Source: CAXMMR01 sp963692975
GTDB lineage: Bacteria; Pseudomonadota; Alphaproteobacteria; Acetobacterales; Acetobacteraceae
Assembly: GCA_963692975.2 (NCBI GenBank)
Contig: CAXMMR010000027.1
Span: 1-64,000, forward strand
Reading direction: 5' to 3'
Length of the DNA: 64,000 nucleotides
Of the stretch, positions 44,721 to 53,203 are shown in pieces. The first letter of the stretch is position 1. Each line of letters opens with the position of its first letter. The notes below the pieces were generated by a model. The model saw only the letters and a program-made list of their open reading frames with translations. It searched no databases and was not told the origin of the DNA. Both the position numbers and the translations under genes were made by a program.

Positions 44721-45233
44721 ATGTCCGAAAGCACCCCGGCGCCGAGCGCGCCTGCCGCCGAGGGACAGCCGCTCCCGCCGCTCACCGTCAACGTGCAATA
44801 CGTCAAGGACCTCTCCTTCGAGGTCCCGTCCGGCCCAGAGATCTTCGCCAGCCTGCGCAGCGCCCCGCAGGTCCAGATCAACCTCGACGTCCAAGCGCGC
44901 CGGCTGCAGGAAGGCCAGAACGTCTTCGAGGTGGTGCTGTCGGTGCGCGCCGAAGCCACCGAGCCGCCCAGCAACGGCACAGCCGGTCGCCCGGTGTTCA
45001 TCGCCGAGCTCGCCTATGCCGGCATCTTCACCATCGCCAACGTGCCGGACGATACGGTCGAGCCGATGCTGCTGATCGAATGCCCACGGCTGCTGTTCCC
45101 CTTCGCCCGCAGCATCATCTCCGACGTCACGCGCGAGGGCGGCTTCCCCGCCGTGCTGCTGCAGCCCATCGACTTCATCGCACTATGGCAACAGCGCCGG
45201 CAGCAGCAGGCGGCCAGCAGTGCGGTTAACTAA
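44721..45233 (+). CDS. secB: Protein-export chaperone SecB
   Basis: 170 residues. A proline-rich N-terminal extension precedes VNVQYVKDLSFEVPSGPEIF. Later SecB marks are FIAELAYAGIF, ECPRLLFPFARSIISDVTREGGFP and LQPIDFIALW. It is a tetrameric chaperone handing preproteins to SecA. The ATG at 44721 is chosen: GAGCGAGGAAGCC just upstream gives a usable ribosome-binding site, and the upstream extension is not SecB-like. Confidence 0.96.
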   Translation: MSESTPAPSAPAAEGQPLPPLTVNVQYVKDLSFEVPSGPEIFASLRSAPQVQINLDVQARRLQEGQNVFEVVLSVRAEATEPPSNGTAGRPVFIAELAYAGIFTIANVPDDTVEPMLLIECPRLLFPFARSIISDVTREGGFPAVLLQPIDFIALWQQRRQQQAASSAVN

Positions 45234-45236
45234 GTA

Positions 45237-45438
45237 AGGAAGGCCAGGGGCGTTGCCCCTGGACCCCATTAAAGGCGAAGCCTTTAAAATCCGTTTACTC
45301 GTCGACGCTACGGCGAGGTCAGTGGCGCCGGATACGGGATGAAGAGGCTTCGCCAAGCAAGAAAGCGCTCGTCCAATCTCCAAACAAATGGGGTCTGGGG
45401 CCGCGGGCCCCAGCGGGTCGAGGGCAGAGCCCTCGCCT
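45237..45438 (-). repeat. Family B composite repeat, copy 8 (reverse)
   Basis: The right arm (GGCCAGGGGCGTTGCCCC, AAAGGCGAAGCCTTT) comes first and the left arm (GGGGCCGCGGGCCCC, GAGGGCAGAGCCCTC) last. It fills the gap between the convergent secB and HemY-like genes, starting four bases after the secB stop. Confidence 0.95.
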
Positions 45439-45446
45439 GACTTGCC

Positions 45447-46724
45447 CTACCGCTGAACCAAAGCCGGCACGACGGCAGCCCGCGGCGTCCCCGTCCACTC
45501 GATCCGCCCCGGAGTATGGCAGGCGACGCAGGCCGGCGCCCACGCGCTACTCGTGGCGCCGCACTGGCCACAGCGCCAGCTCGGGTCGGGCGCGGCGGCC
45601 GCGGCATCGCGCAGCGCGCCGCGGGTGTCGCCGCCATCCGCCTCGGCGATGTCGGCGAGCAGCACGTGCAGCCGCCGCTGGTCGAGCCCGGCGGCCAGCG
45701 CCCGGCTCGCATGCCGCCGCGCCTCCCCGGTCAGCCCCGCCTCCAGCGACAGCCTTCCCAGCAGCAGCTGGCTTTCCGGATGGTCCTCGTTCGGCTTCAC
45801 GAAGTCCTGGGCGCTGCGCAGACGGGCGATCGGGCTCGCGATCTCGGCCAAGGCGAGCGTCGCAAGGTCCGGCTGCGGCGCCCGCGACCAGGCCTCGGCC
45901 AGCGCGGCGCGGGCGCGGCGGGCGCGGCCGCCAGTGCGCAGCCGCCGCGCATACAGCAGCGACGCAGGCGAAAACGCCGGGTCGATCGCGACCGCCTGCT
46001 TGGCCAGCGCCAGCGAACGGCGTCCATCCGGCTCAGCCTCCGCCGCGGCCACCGCATAGGCGGCGCGCACCGGCGCCGGCGCGTCGGGTGCCGCGCGTGT
46101 GAGCTGCAGCGCCTCGTCCCAATGCTGATTGCGCGCGGCGAGGCGGGCCCGCTCCTCGGCCAGCCACGGCGTGCCCGGGCGCGCGGCCTCGGCGCGCCGG
46201 GCCAGCACGGCGGCCTCCTGCCAGTCCTCCCGCGCCACCGCCCGGGCAAACAGCCCGCGCAGGCCGATGAAGGCGGCATCGCGCCGCTCGGCCAGCAAGG
46301 CGTAGGCGCCGGCAACCTCGTCGTCGCGCTCGGCCACCTGGCCGGCCGAGGCGGCGAGCAGCAGCGTCTGCGGCGTGTCGCCCAGCAGGCGGCGGGCGCG
46401 TGCCGCCTCCAGCCGGCTCGCATCGGCATCGCGCGCCGCCAGCGCCACCAGCGCACCGGTCACCGCCTGGTCGCCGCGCCGCCGGACCCGCGCCGCCGCC
46501 TGCCGCCGCAGCCGCCGCGGCAAACCGATCAGCAGCGCGACGAGGCGGCCGAGCCCGGCGAGCAGGCCGACCAGGATCACCAGCGACAGCACGGCGAGCG
46601 GCATCGGCATCTGCACCGTAACGCCCTGCACCTCGAGCGCGAAGCTGCCCGGCAGGCTGGCCACCAGCCAGGCAAGCGCCAGCACGAGCGCCCCGACGAC
46701 CAGGGCGGCGAGCACGCGGACCAT
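45447..46724 (-). CDS. HemY-like TPR membrane protein with C-terminal zinc ribbon
   Basis: 425 residues. Two N-terminal membrane helices (about residues 2-20 and 42-65) form the HemY_N region and are followed by a long Ala/Arg-rich helical-repeat section. A C-terminal CGQC...CVAC pair probably binds zinc. The family is linked to heme synthesis by gene order; its biochemistry is unsettled. It is the last gene of the heme/Mic60 operon, and its start overlaps the Mic60 stop (TGATG). Confidence 0.87.
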   Translation of the reverse strand: MVRVLAALVVGALVLALAWLVASLPGSFALEVQGVTVQMPMPLAVLSLVILVGLLAGLGRLVALLIGLPRRLRRQAAARVRRRGDQAVTGALVALAARDADASRLEAARARRLLGDTPQTLLLAASAGQVAERDDEVAGAYALLAERRDAAFIGLRGLFARAVAREDWQEAAVLARRAEAARPGTPWLAEERARLAARNQHWDEALQLTRAAPDAPAPVRAAYAVAAAEAEPDGRRSLALAKQAVAIDPAFSPASLLYARRLRTGGRARRARAALAEAWSRAPQPDLATLALAEIASPIARLRSAQDFVKPNEDHPESQLLLGRLSLEAGLTGEARRHASRALAAGLDQRRLHVLLADIAEADGGDTRGALRDAAAAAPDPSWRCGQCGATSSAWAPACVACHTPGRIEWTGTPRAAVVPALVQR

Positions 46725-47992
46725 CAGCCTTGCGCCTCCAGCCCGGTCAGCGCGGCGCGGGCGCCAAGCAGGCCGCGCGCCTGCGCCAGCCAATCCTGCA
46801 GGGGTGCGGCGGCCTCCGGCGGCAATTGCGACAGCGTGGCGACGGTGCCGGTCAGGTCGCCCGCGTCCAGCGTCGCCTGGGCATGCGCCAGCAGCCCCGC
46901 CGCGGGGTTGCCGACGATCACGTGGTCGCCCTGCCGTATGGTGATCACGCCCTGCATGCGCGCCCAGATGCGGCGCCAGAAGCCGCGACCGTCAGCCGCC
47001 GGCCGCGCCGCCTGGTTCGCCGCCTCCGCCAACGCCGGAAACGCCAGCCGCAGCCCGGCCTCGCTCGGCGGCGCGACGCTGGCGTAGCGGGCCAGCGCCG
47101 GCGGCGCGCCGTCGATCGCGCCCACCGGCTGACCCAGCCTGAGCGACGCCGACGCCTCCTGCAAGCGCGCCAGCCGCTCGGTCCGGCCGGCGAGCCCGGC
47201 GAGCGCCGCCTGCGCCTGCTCGGCCTTGGCCAGCCGGTCGGTCAGAGCCGCGATGGCGCCCTTCTGCGCGTCGATCAGCCGTGTGGTCTCCAGGCTGCTG
47301 GCGCTGCTCTCGCTCTGCTGCCGGGCGGCCAACGCATCCTGGCGGGCGGCCACCTGGTCAAGCCGGGTCGCGATCACCGCCAGGTCGGCGCTGCTGACGG
47401 CCGGCGGCGCGGGTGGAACGGGCGGCTGCGGGACAGGCGGCGGTGAGGCGGGCGGCGGCGGGTTGGGCGGCGATGGGGCGGCGGCCGGCGCCGGCATCGG
47501 CGATGCAGCAGCGACAGGCGCGGCGGCAGGCGCCTGCTCCAGCTTGGCGACCCGGCCGGTCAGGCTGGCGACGGTGCCGTCGAGCCCGGCGAGGCGGCCG
47601 GCGAGCTCCGGGTTCGGCGTCGCCCACACATAGGCGAGCCCCGCCGCCAGCAGCCCCGACAGCAGCAGCGTCAGCACCAGCGCCGCAACGCCGGCGCGCG
47701 AGCCCGCCCCAGCCCCGGCGGCCTGCCCCTTGGCGACCGCCTCCCGATCCGACCGCGCACCGACACCGCCCGCGCCGCCCGCCGGCGTGGACGAGGGACG
47801 CGGCGGCTGCCGCATCCGCCCGGCCGCCGTGGCCGACGATGCGGCCGACGACTCAGGCAATACGAACGGCTCCGACATCGAAGGCGCGGGCACGGACGGC
47901 GGCGCGACGGAGGGCGGCGCTGCGGCAGGCGCCGGCACGTCCGAGGCCGGCGAGACCGGCGGGAGGGGCGGCTCGGCGTCGGTGTCGCTCAT
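46724..47992 (-). CDS. Mic60/mitofilin-like membrane protein
   Basis: 422 residues from the ATG at 47992. A Pro/Ala/Ser-rich cytosolic N-terminus precedes one membrane helix (about 101-124), a Pro-rich linker, a coiled coil (about 200-270) and a C-terminal mitofilin-type domain (FWRRIWARMQGVITIRQGD). Alphaproteobacterial Mic60 homologues shape intracytoplasmic membranes and lie beside hem genes, as here between hemD and HemY. The long frame upstream is a shadow of hemD. Confidence 0.85.
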   Translation of the reverse strand: MSDTDAEPPLPPVSPASDVPAPAAAPPSVAPPSVPAPSMSEPFVLPESSAASSATAAGRMRQPPRPSSTPAGGAGGVGARSDREAVAKGQAAGAGAGSRAGVAALVLTLLLSGLLAAGLAYVWATPNPELAGRLAGLDGTVASLTGRVAKLEQAPAAAPVAAASPMPAPAAAPSPPNPPPPASPPPVPQPPVPPAPPAVSSADLAVIATRLDQVAARQDALAARQQSESSASSLETTRLIDAQKGAIAALTDRLAKAEQAQAALAGLAGRTERLARLQEASASLRLGQPVGAIDGAPPALARYASVAPPSEAGLRLAFPALAEAANQAARPAADGRGFWRRIWARMQGVITIRQGDHVIVGNPAAGLLAHAQATLDAGDLTGTVATLSQLPPEAAAPLQDWLAQARGLLGARAALTGLEAQG

Positions 47993-48666
47993 AGCAGGCT
48001 CAGCACCTCGTCCAGGGTCGGATGGCGCGCGACGCTGAGGCGGCGCCAGGGCAGCCCATGTAGCGCCTGACCAGCCGATGCGCCAATCGCCACCGCAATA
48101 CTCGAGGCAAGACGCGGCGCCAGCGACGCCGGCAGCAGGCGCCCGAACGCCCGCGCCGTCTCGGCCGACAGGAACAGCGCCGCATGCAGCCCCGCCGCGA
48201 TCGCCGCCGCCGCCGCCTCGGGCAGCGCCTCGACCGGCTCGGCGACATAGGCGTCCTGCCGCCGCACGTCGAACCCGGCAGCGGCGAGTGCCGCGGCCAG
48301 GCCCGCCCCCTGCCCCGCCCCGCTCGCCAGCAGCAGCGGGCCGCCGGCCGGATCGCACACCCGGCAGGCCAGACGCACCAGCGCCCCGGCGTCGCCCGAC
48401 GCGCTCAGCACGTCGGCGTGTCCGGCCGCGCGCGCCTCGCTGGCGGTCGCATCCCCCACCGCCAGCAGCCGCGGCCCGCCCGCCGGCCAAGTCCGAAGCG
48501 CCGGCAGCGCGTTGGCGCTGGCGACCAGCACCGCCTGGGTGCCGGCCGGCACCGCGACCAGCCCGGTCCTCACCCGCAACAGCGGCGCGACCACCGGCCG
48601 GAACCCGCGCGCGGCCAGCGCCGCCGCCGTGCGCGCCGCCGCCGGCGCCGAGCGGGTCACCAGCAC
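47989..48666 (-). CDS. hemD: Uroporphyrinogen-III synthase
   Basis: About 225 residues, a divergent family in which few residues are fixed. Recognisable points are VLVTRSAPAAART at the start, VLVASANALPAL and LFLSAETARAF. It cyclises hydroxymethylbilane. The GTG at 48666 lies 10 bases after the hemC stop and gives the canonical start; a second GTG two codons later is possible. The stop overlaps the Mic60 ATG. Confidence 0.87.
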   Translation of the reverse strand: MLVTRSAPAAARTAAALAARGFRPVVAPLLRVRTGLVAVPAGTQAVLVASANALPALRTWPAGGPRLLAVGDATASEARAAGHADVLSASGDAGALVRLACRVCDPAGGPLLLASGAGQGAGLAAALAAAGFDVRRQDAYVAEPVEALPEAAAAAIAAGLHAALFLSAETARAFGRLLPASLAPRLASSIAVAIGASAGQALHGLPWRRLSVARHPTLDEVLSLL

Positions 48667-48676
48667 CGCAGGCCGC

Positions 48677-49714
48677 TCAGCTCGGATCGACCGCCTCGAA
48701 CATGTCGGCGGCAAAGATGTCGTCGGGGCTGTCGGCCCGCAGCGAGTGCCCCAGTGCAAGCCCCAGCGGCCCGGCATCCGCGGCCTGCCCGCGCAGCGAG
48801 CGCTTGAGCAGGAACGAGCCGTCCTCGCGCGCCACCAGCCCCACCAAATGCAGCGACCCGTCCGCCAGCACCCGCGCATAGCCGCCGATCGGCGTCCGGC
48901 ACGAGCCGTCCAACGCCGCCAGCATCGCCCGCTCCGCCGTCGCCACCGCGCGCGACATCGGGTCCTCGATCCCCGCCAGCAGCTCGTGCAGCTCGACATC
49001 GTCCTCGCGCACCGTCACGCCGACGATCCCCTGGCACGCCGACGGCACCATCGATTCCGGGTCGAGCACCGCCGCGGCATGATCCGCCAGCCCCAGCCGC
49101 TTCAGCCCGGCCAGCGCCAGCAACGTCGCGTCGCACTGCCCGGCGGCCAGCCGCGCCAGCCGCGTCTGCACGTTGCCGCGCATCAGCACCATGCGCAGGT
49201 CCGGCCGCGCATGCAGCAGCTGCGCCTGGCGCCGCATCGAGGCGGTGCCGATCACCGCGCCGTCGGGCAGTGCCGCCAGCGGATTGCCCGGGTCGAGCGG
49301 CGGCGCCCCCGGCGCCAGCACGATCACGTCGCGCGCATCCTCGCGCTGCAATGTGCAGGCGAGCACGATGCCGGGCGGCAGCGCCGTCTCCAGGTCCTTC
49401 AGGCTGTGCACCGCGAAGTCGATCCGCCGCTCGCGCAACGCCTGATGGATCTCCTTGGCGAACAGCCCCTTGCCGCCGATCTCGGAGAGCGGGCGATCCT
49501 GCACCACGTCGCCGGTGGTGCGGATCAGATGCTCCTCGAACACCTCCATGCCGCGCAGCACCGGGCAGAAGCCGCGCAGCCGCTCCAGGAAGTGCCGGGT
49601 CTGCCACAGCGCCAGCGGCGAGCCGCGCGTGCCCACGCGCAGCGGCAAGGCGCGCCGATGCGGCGGCAGCCGCGGCGCCGGACAAGCGGGCGCGGGAGTG
49701 GGCATGTCGGCCAT
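48677..49714 (-). CDS. hemC: Hydroxymethylbilane synthase (porphobilinogen deaminase)
   Basis: 345 residues from the ATG at 49714. Features: RVGTRGSPLALWQT, EIGGKGLFAKEI, FAVHSLKD, the substrate-site Arg in GTASMRRQAQL and MRGNVQTRL, and DGSCRTPIGG with the Cys that binds the dipyrromethane cofactor. The usual GQG loop reads SACQGIVGV, a small variation. It polymerises four porphobilinogens. The frame runs 30 codons upstream through a family B repeat; those codons are not taken as coding. It diverges from tsaD. Confidence 0.96.
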   Translation of the reverse strand: MADMPTPAPACPAPRLPPHRRALPLRVGTRGSPLALWQTRHFLERLRGFCPVLRGMEVFEEHLIRTTGDVVQDRPLSEIGGKGLFAKEIHQALRERRIDFAVHSLKDLETALPPGIVLACTLQREDARDVIVLAPGAPPLDPGNPLAALPDGAVIGTASMRRQAQLLHARPDLRMVLMRGNVQTRLARLAAGQCDATLLALAGLKRLGLADHAAAVLDPESMVPSACQGIVGVTVREDDVELHELLAGIEDPMSRAVATAERAMLAALDGSCRTPIGGYARVLADGSLHLVGLVAREDGSFLLKRSLRGQAADAGPLGLALGHSLRADSPDDIFAADMFEAVDPS

Positions 49715-49745
49715 CGGGCCGTAGGTATTACCGCAGTGCGCAAAA

Positions 49746-49955
49746 AGGAAGGCAAGGGGCTTTACCCCCTTGACCCCATCAAAGGCGGAGCCTTTGAAAT
49801 CCATTCGTTATCCGTTTTCGACGGCGAGCTCAGTGCCCGCTTGGAGCAGAATGACTGGCTTCGCCAAGCAAGGAACAGGGCGTTTGAACTCCAAACGAAC
49901 GGGGTCTGGGGCCTCCCGGCCCCAGCGGGTCGAGGGCAGAGCCCTCGCCTTCCTT
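49746..49955 (-). repeat. Family B composite repeat, copy 9 (reverse)
   Basis: The right arm begins AAGGCAAGGGGC; the middle motif TGGCTTCGCCAAGCAAGG is present; the left arm ends GAGGGCAGAGCCCTC. It fills the divergent hemC-tsaD promoter region up to three bases before the tsaD ATG, so promoters or the ribosome-binding site must lie in the repeat or the few remaining bases. Confidence 0.95.
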
Positions 49956-49957
49956 CA

Positions 49958-51127
49958 ATGCCAATCCTAGGCATCGAGACCTCCTGCGACGAGACCGCCG
50001 CCGCAATCCTGTCGGACGACGGCGCGATCCTCGCCGAGGCGGTGCTGAGCCAGCAGGAGCACGCGGCCTTCGGCGGCGTGGTGCCCGAGATCGCCGCGCG
50101 CGCCCATCTCGCCCACCTGCCGCGCCTGGTGGCGCAGGTGCGCGAGCAAGCGGCCGTGCCGCTCACCGCCATCGCCGCGACCACCGGTCCCGGGCTGATC
50201 GGCGGCCTGATCGTCGGCAGCGGCTTTGCCCGCGGCCTGGCGCTCGCCACCGGCCTGCCCTTCGTCGCCGTGAACCACCTGGAGGCGCACGCGCTGACGG
50301 CGCGGCTGCCCAGCCTGACAAACGGCCTGACAAACGGCCTGGCGGGCGGCCCGGTCGAGTTCCCCTACCTGCTGTTGCTGGTCTCCGGCGGCCACTGCCA
50401 ATGCGTGCTGGTGGAGGCGGTGGGCCGCTACCGCCGCCTCGGCGGCACCATCGACGACGCGGTGGGAGAGGCCTTCGACAAGGTTGCCAAAATGCTCGGC
50501 CTCGGCTGGCCGGGCGGCCCGGCGCTGGAGCGGCTGGCGCTCTCTGGCGACCCCGCCCGGCACGCCCTGCCGCGGCCCCTGTTCGGCAGGCCCGGCTGCG
50601 ACTTCAGCTTCTCGGGCTTGAAGACGGCGGTCGCGCAGCTGATCGGCCCGCAAGCCGGCGCCCTGAGGGTCCAGGCGGCGGCCGACATCGCGGCGTCGTT
50701 CCAGGCCGCGGTCGCCGCGGTGCTCGCCGACCGGGTCTCGCACGCGCTCGATATGTGCCAAGGTGCGAGGCCGAGTGCGACGCCGAGTGCGACGCCGAGC
50801 GTCGCGGGGTGCCAGGGTGCGACGCCGAGCGTCGCGGGGTGCCAGGATGCGACGCCGAGCGTCGCGGGGATGCAGGTGGACACGCTGGTGGTCGCCGGCG
50901 GCGTCGCGGCGAACGGCGCCGTCCGCACAGCGCTCGCGAGCCTGGCCGCCGCCCGCAGCGTGCGGCTCGTGGCGCCGCCGATCCGGCTGTGCGGCGACAA
51001 CGCGGTGATGGTGGCCTGGGCCGGCATCGAGCGGCTGCGCCTCGGCCTCACCAGCGGGCTGGACACGGCGCCTCGCCCGCGCTGGCCGCTCGAAGCGCTC
51101 AGCATCCACCCGGCGACGCCGGGATGA
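49958..51127 (+). CDS. tsaD: tRNA threonylcarbamoyladenosine synthase subunit TsaD, with in-frame repeat insertion
   Basis: 389 residues, about 45 more than usual. Normal features: LGIETSCDET, GLIGGLIVGS, the metal-binding HLEAH near 107-111, LLVSGGHCQ, GRPGCDFSFSGLKTA and VVAGGVAANG. It transfers threonylcarbamoyl to A37 of ANN-decoding tRNAs. The extra length is mainly a Pro/Ser/Ala/Thr/Gly segment at about residues 267-304 made of near-identical 30-base units, placed between the helix DRVSHALDM and VDTLVVAGG. A smaller LTNGLTNG duplication is near residue 125. The stop overlaps the rlmJ start. Confidence 0.96.
   Translation: MPILGIETSCDETAAAILSDDGAILAEAVLSQQEHAAFGGVVPEIAARAHLAHLPRLVAQVREQAAVPLTAIAATTGPGLIGGLIVGSGFARGLALATGLPFVAVNHLEAHALTARLPSLTNGLTNGLAGGPVEFPYLLLLVSGGHCQCVLVEAVGRYRRLGGTIDDAVGEAFDKVAKMLGLGWPGGPALERLALSGDPARHALPRPLFGRPGCDFSFSGLKTAVAQLIGPQAGALRVQAAADIAASFQAAVAAVLADRVSHALDMCQGARPSATPSATPSVAGCQGATPSVAGCQDATPSVAGMQVDTLVVAGGVAANGAVRTALASLAAARSVRLVAPPIRLCGDNAVMVAWAGIERLRLGLTSGLDTAPRPRWPLEALSIHPATPG
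50756..50872 (+). repeat. 30-bp tandem repeat with internal hairpins inside tsaD
   Basis: Two exact-length units encode CQGATPSVAG and CQDATPSVAG (50810-50839 and 50840-50869), preceded by shorter PSAT units. Each unit contains the perfect hairpin GCGACGC-CGA-GCGTCGC. Unit length is a multiple of three, so copy changes keep the frame. Confidence 0.88.
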
Positions 51128-51937
51128 ACTACCGCCACGCCTACCACGCCGGCAACGCCGCCGACTGCCTGAAACACGCGCTGCTGCACTGGCTCGTGCT
51201 GGCGATGGCACGCAAGCCGACGCCGTTCCTGGTGCTGGACACGCATGCCGGCGCCGGCCGCACCGACCTCGCCGGCGCCGAGGCGCTGCGCACCGGTGAG
51301 GCCGCCGGCGGCATCCTGCGCCTGCTCGACGACCCGCCATCGGCGCTCATGCCCTATGTCGAGACGGTGCGCTCGCTCGGCCTCTATCCCGGCTCACCGG
51401 CGCTCATCCGCGCCTGGCTCCGGCCCGGCGACCGCCTCGTCGCCACCGAGCTGCACCAGGCCGAGCACGCCGCACTCCGCCGGCTGTTCGCCGCCGACCG
51501 CCAGGTGGCCGTGCACAGGCGAGACGGCTACGCGTCCCTGCCCGCCTTCCTGCCGCCGCCGGAGCGTCGCGGCCTCATCCTGCTCGACCCGCCCTACGAG
51601 CAGCCCGACGAGCTCGCCACCCTGGCAAGCGCGCTGCGCAACCGGCCTCGCCCGCTTTCGCACCGGCGTATTCGCCGCCTGGTATCCGATCAAGGGCCGC
51701 GCCCCGATCCGCGCCTTCGAGGCGGCGCTCGCCGGCCTGCCCGACATCGTCGCCGCCGAGCTGCTGGTGCGCGCGCCGACCGACCCGGCGCGGCTGAACG
51801 GCAGCGGCCTGCTGGTGATCAACCCGCCCTACGGCTTCGAGGCCGCCGCCTCGGCCATCCTGGCCGCGCTGCTAAGCCGGCTCGGCGAGGACAAGCGCGG
51901 CGCCGGCATCGAGCTGCGCCGCGTGGCCGGCGAGTAA
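51124..51937 (+). pseudogene. rlmJ: 23S rRNA (adenine2030-N6)-methyltransferase RlmJ, frameshifted
   Basis: The first part (MNYRHAYHAGNAADCLKHAL ... LLDPPYEQPDE) is RlmJ, with the catalytic DPPY motif. After about base 51642 the RlmJ sequence continues in another frame (ARFRTGVFAAWYPIKGR ... GSGLLVINPPYGFE). Removing one C in the CC of AACCGGCC at 51642-51643 restores one reading frame of about 270 residues. As written, the protein loses its C-terminal third and runs on into the repeat downstream. It could be a real mutation or a base-call error. The start overlaps the tsaD stop (ATGA). Confidence 0.88.
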
Positions 51938-52156
51938 AGGAAGAAAGGCCAGAGGCTCTGCCTCTGGACACCGCTGGGGCCTGAGGCCCCAGGCCCCCAT
52001 CCGCTTAGCCAACAGGCGGGCGCCTCCTTGCTTTGGGAAAGCCGTTCAATCCAGCCTTCATCGCCAACGACTAAGCCCTTCGTAAATGAATAAACAAAGG
52101 GGTTTTAAAGGCTTCGCCTTAAATGGGGTCCAGGGTCGAAGCCCATGGCCTTTCTT
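51938..52156 (+). repeat. Family B composite repeat, copy 10
   Basis: The left arm CCAGAGGCTCTGCCTCTGG has covarying stem changes relative to other copies. GGGGCCTGAGGCCCC, the middle segment and the right arm AAAGGCTTCGCCTT follow. It begins at the rlmJ stop. Confidence 0.92.
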
Positions 52157-52186
52157 TCTGTCGCAGCCGTTCTAAGAGCATGACGC

Positions 52187-53203
52187 ATGCCATCGGTCGT
52201 CGTCATCACCGGCGCCTCCTCCGGCCTCGGTCGGGCGACGGCGCGGCACTTCGCCGCCCAGGGCTGGCGCGTCGGCTTGATCGCCCGCGGCGCCGCCGTG
52301 CTCGCCGCCGCCGCCGCCGAGTGCGCCACCCGCAGCGCGATCGAGTGCGTCGACGTCGTGGATGCCGAGGCCCTGCAGGCCGCGGCGATACGCCTCGAGG
52401 CGGCGCTCGGCCCGATCGCGGTCTGGATCAACTGCGCCGCCGCCGGCGTGTTCGCCCCTTTCGAGCAGGTCAGCGACGCCGAGTTCCGCCGCGTCGTCGA
52501 CGTCACCTTTCTCGGCACGGTGAACGGCACCCGCGCCGCCCTCGGCCTCATGCGCCCGCGCAATCACGGCCGGATCCTCAACGTCTGCTCGGGCACCGCC
52601 TATCGCGGCATCGGCCTGCTCTCCTCCTACGTCGCGGCCAAGGCGGCGGTGCGCGGCTTCACCCAGTCGGTGCGCGCCGAGCTCCGCCACGAACGCAGCG
52701 CGGTCAGCATCGGCAGCGCCTTTCCGCCAGCGGTCAACACGCCGTTCTTCCAGCACGCCGCGAACCACATGGGCCGCCCGCCCCGCCCCGCCCCGCCGGT
52801 CTACCAGCCGGCCCCGATCGCCCGCGGCCTCTATCTGGCAGCGCTCAGCCGGCGCGGCGAGCTCCCGCTCGGCGGCATCACCGTGCTGTTCGAATGGGCC
52901 ACCCGCCTCGCCCCGTGGCTCACCGACGCGGCGATCGCCCGCCTCGGTTACGAGGGCCAGCTCGTCGACACCCGCGCGGCCACAGCCCCAACCGAGATGA
53001 TCCTGTTCGAGCCGACCTTGTTCGAGCCCAGCCGGCGCGATTTCGGCGCCGAAGGCTCGTTCACCGCCGAGGCGCGCCGCCGCAGCCTGCACATCGCCTG
53101 GCGCGCCCTGCTCAGCCGCCGCCCGGGCCGTCGAGCAGCCGCGCCGTCGCCTCCAGCACCCGCCGCCGCAATGCCGCATCCCTCGCAAGCGGGTTCGCCC
53201 TAA
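52187..53203 (+). CDS. Short-chain dehydrogenase/reductase
   Basis: 338 residues. The cofactor loop TGASSGLG is at about 9-16, NCAAAG is the local form of the NNAG motif, and the catalytic YVAAK is present with its preceding serines. The long C-terminal part (about 100 residues past the core) is found in several uncharacterised SDRs. Substrate unknown. The last 92 bases overlap the end of the convergent SDR gene on the other strand. Confidence 0.9.
   Translation: MPSVVVITGASSGLGRATARHFAAQGWRVGLIARGAAVLAAAAAECATRSAIECVDVVDAEALQAAAIRLEAALGPIAVWINCAAAGVFAPFEQVSDAEFRRVVDVTFLGTVNGTRAALGLMRPRNHGRILNVCSGTAYRGIGLLSSYVAAKAAVRGFTQSVRAELRHERSAVSIGSAFPPAVNTPFFQHAANHMGRPPRPAPPVYQPAPIARGLYLAALSRRGELPLGGITVLFEWATRLAPWLTDAAIARLGYEGQLVDTRAATAPTEMILFEPTLFEPSRRDFGAEGSFTAEARRRSLHIAWRALLSRRPGRRAAAPSPPAPAAAMPHPSQAGSP

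Noticed and set aside
49715..49804. N-terminal extension of hemC starting at 49804
   Set aside because: It is entirely family B repeat sequence, and the HemC family sequence starts downstream.
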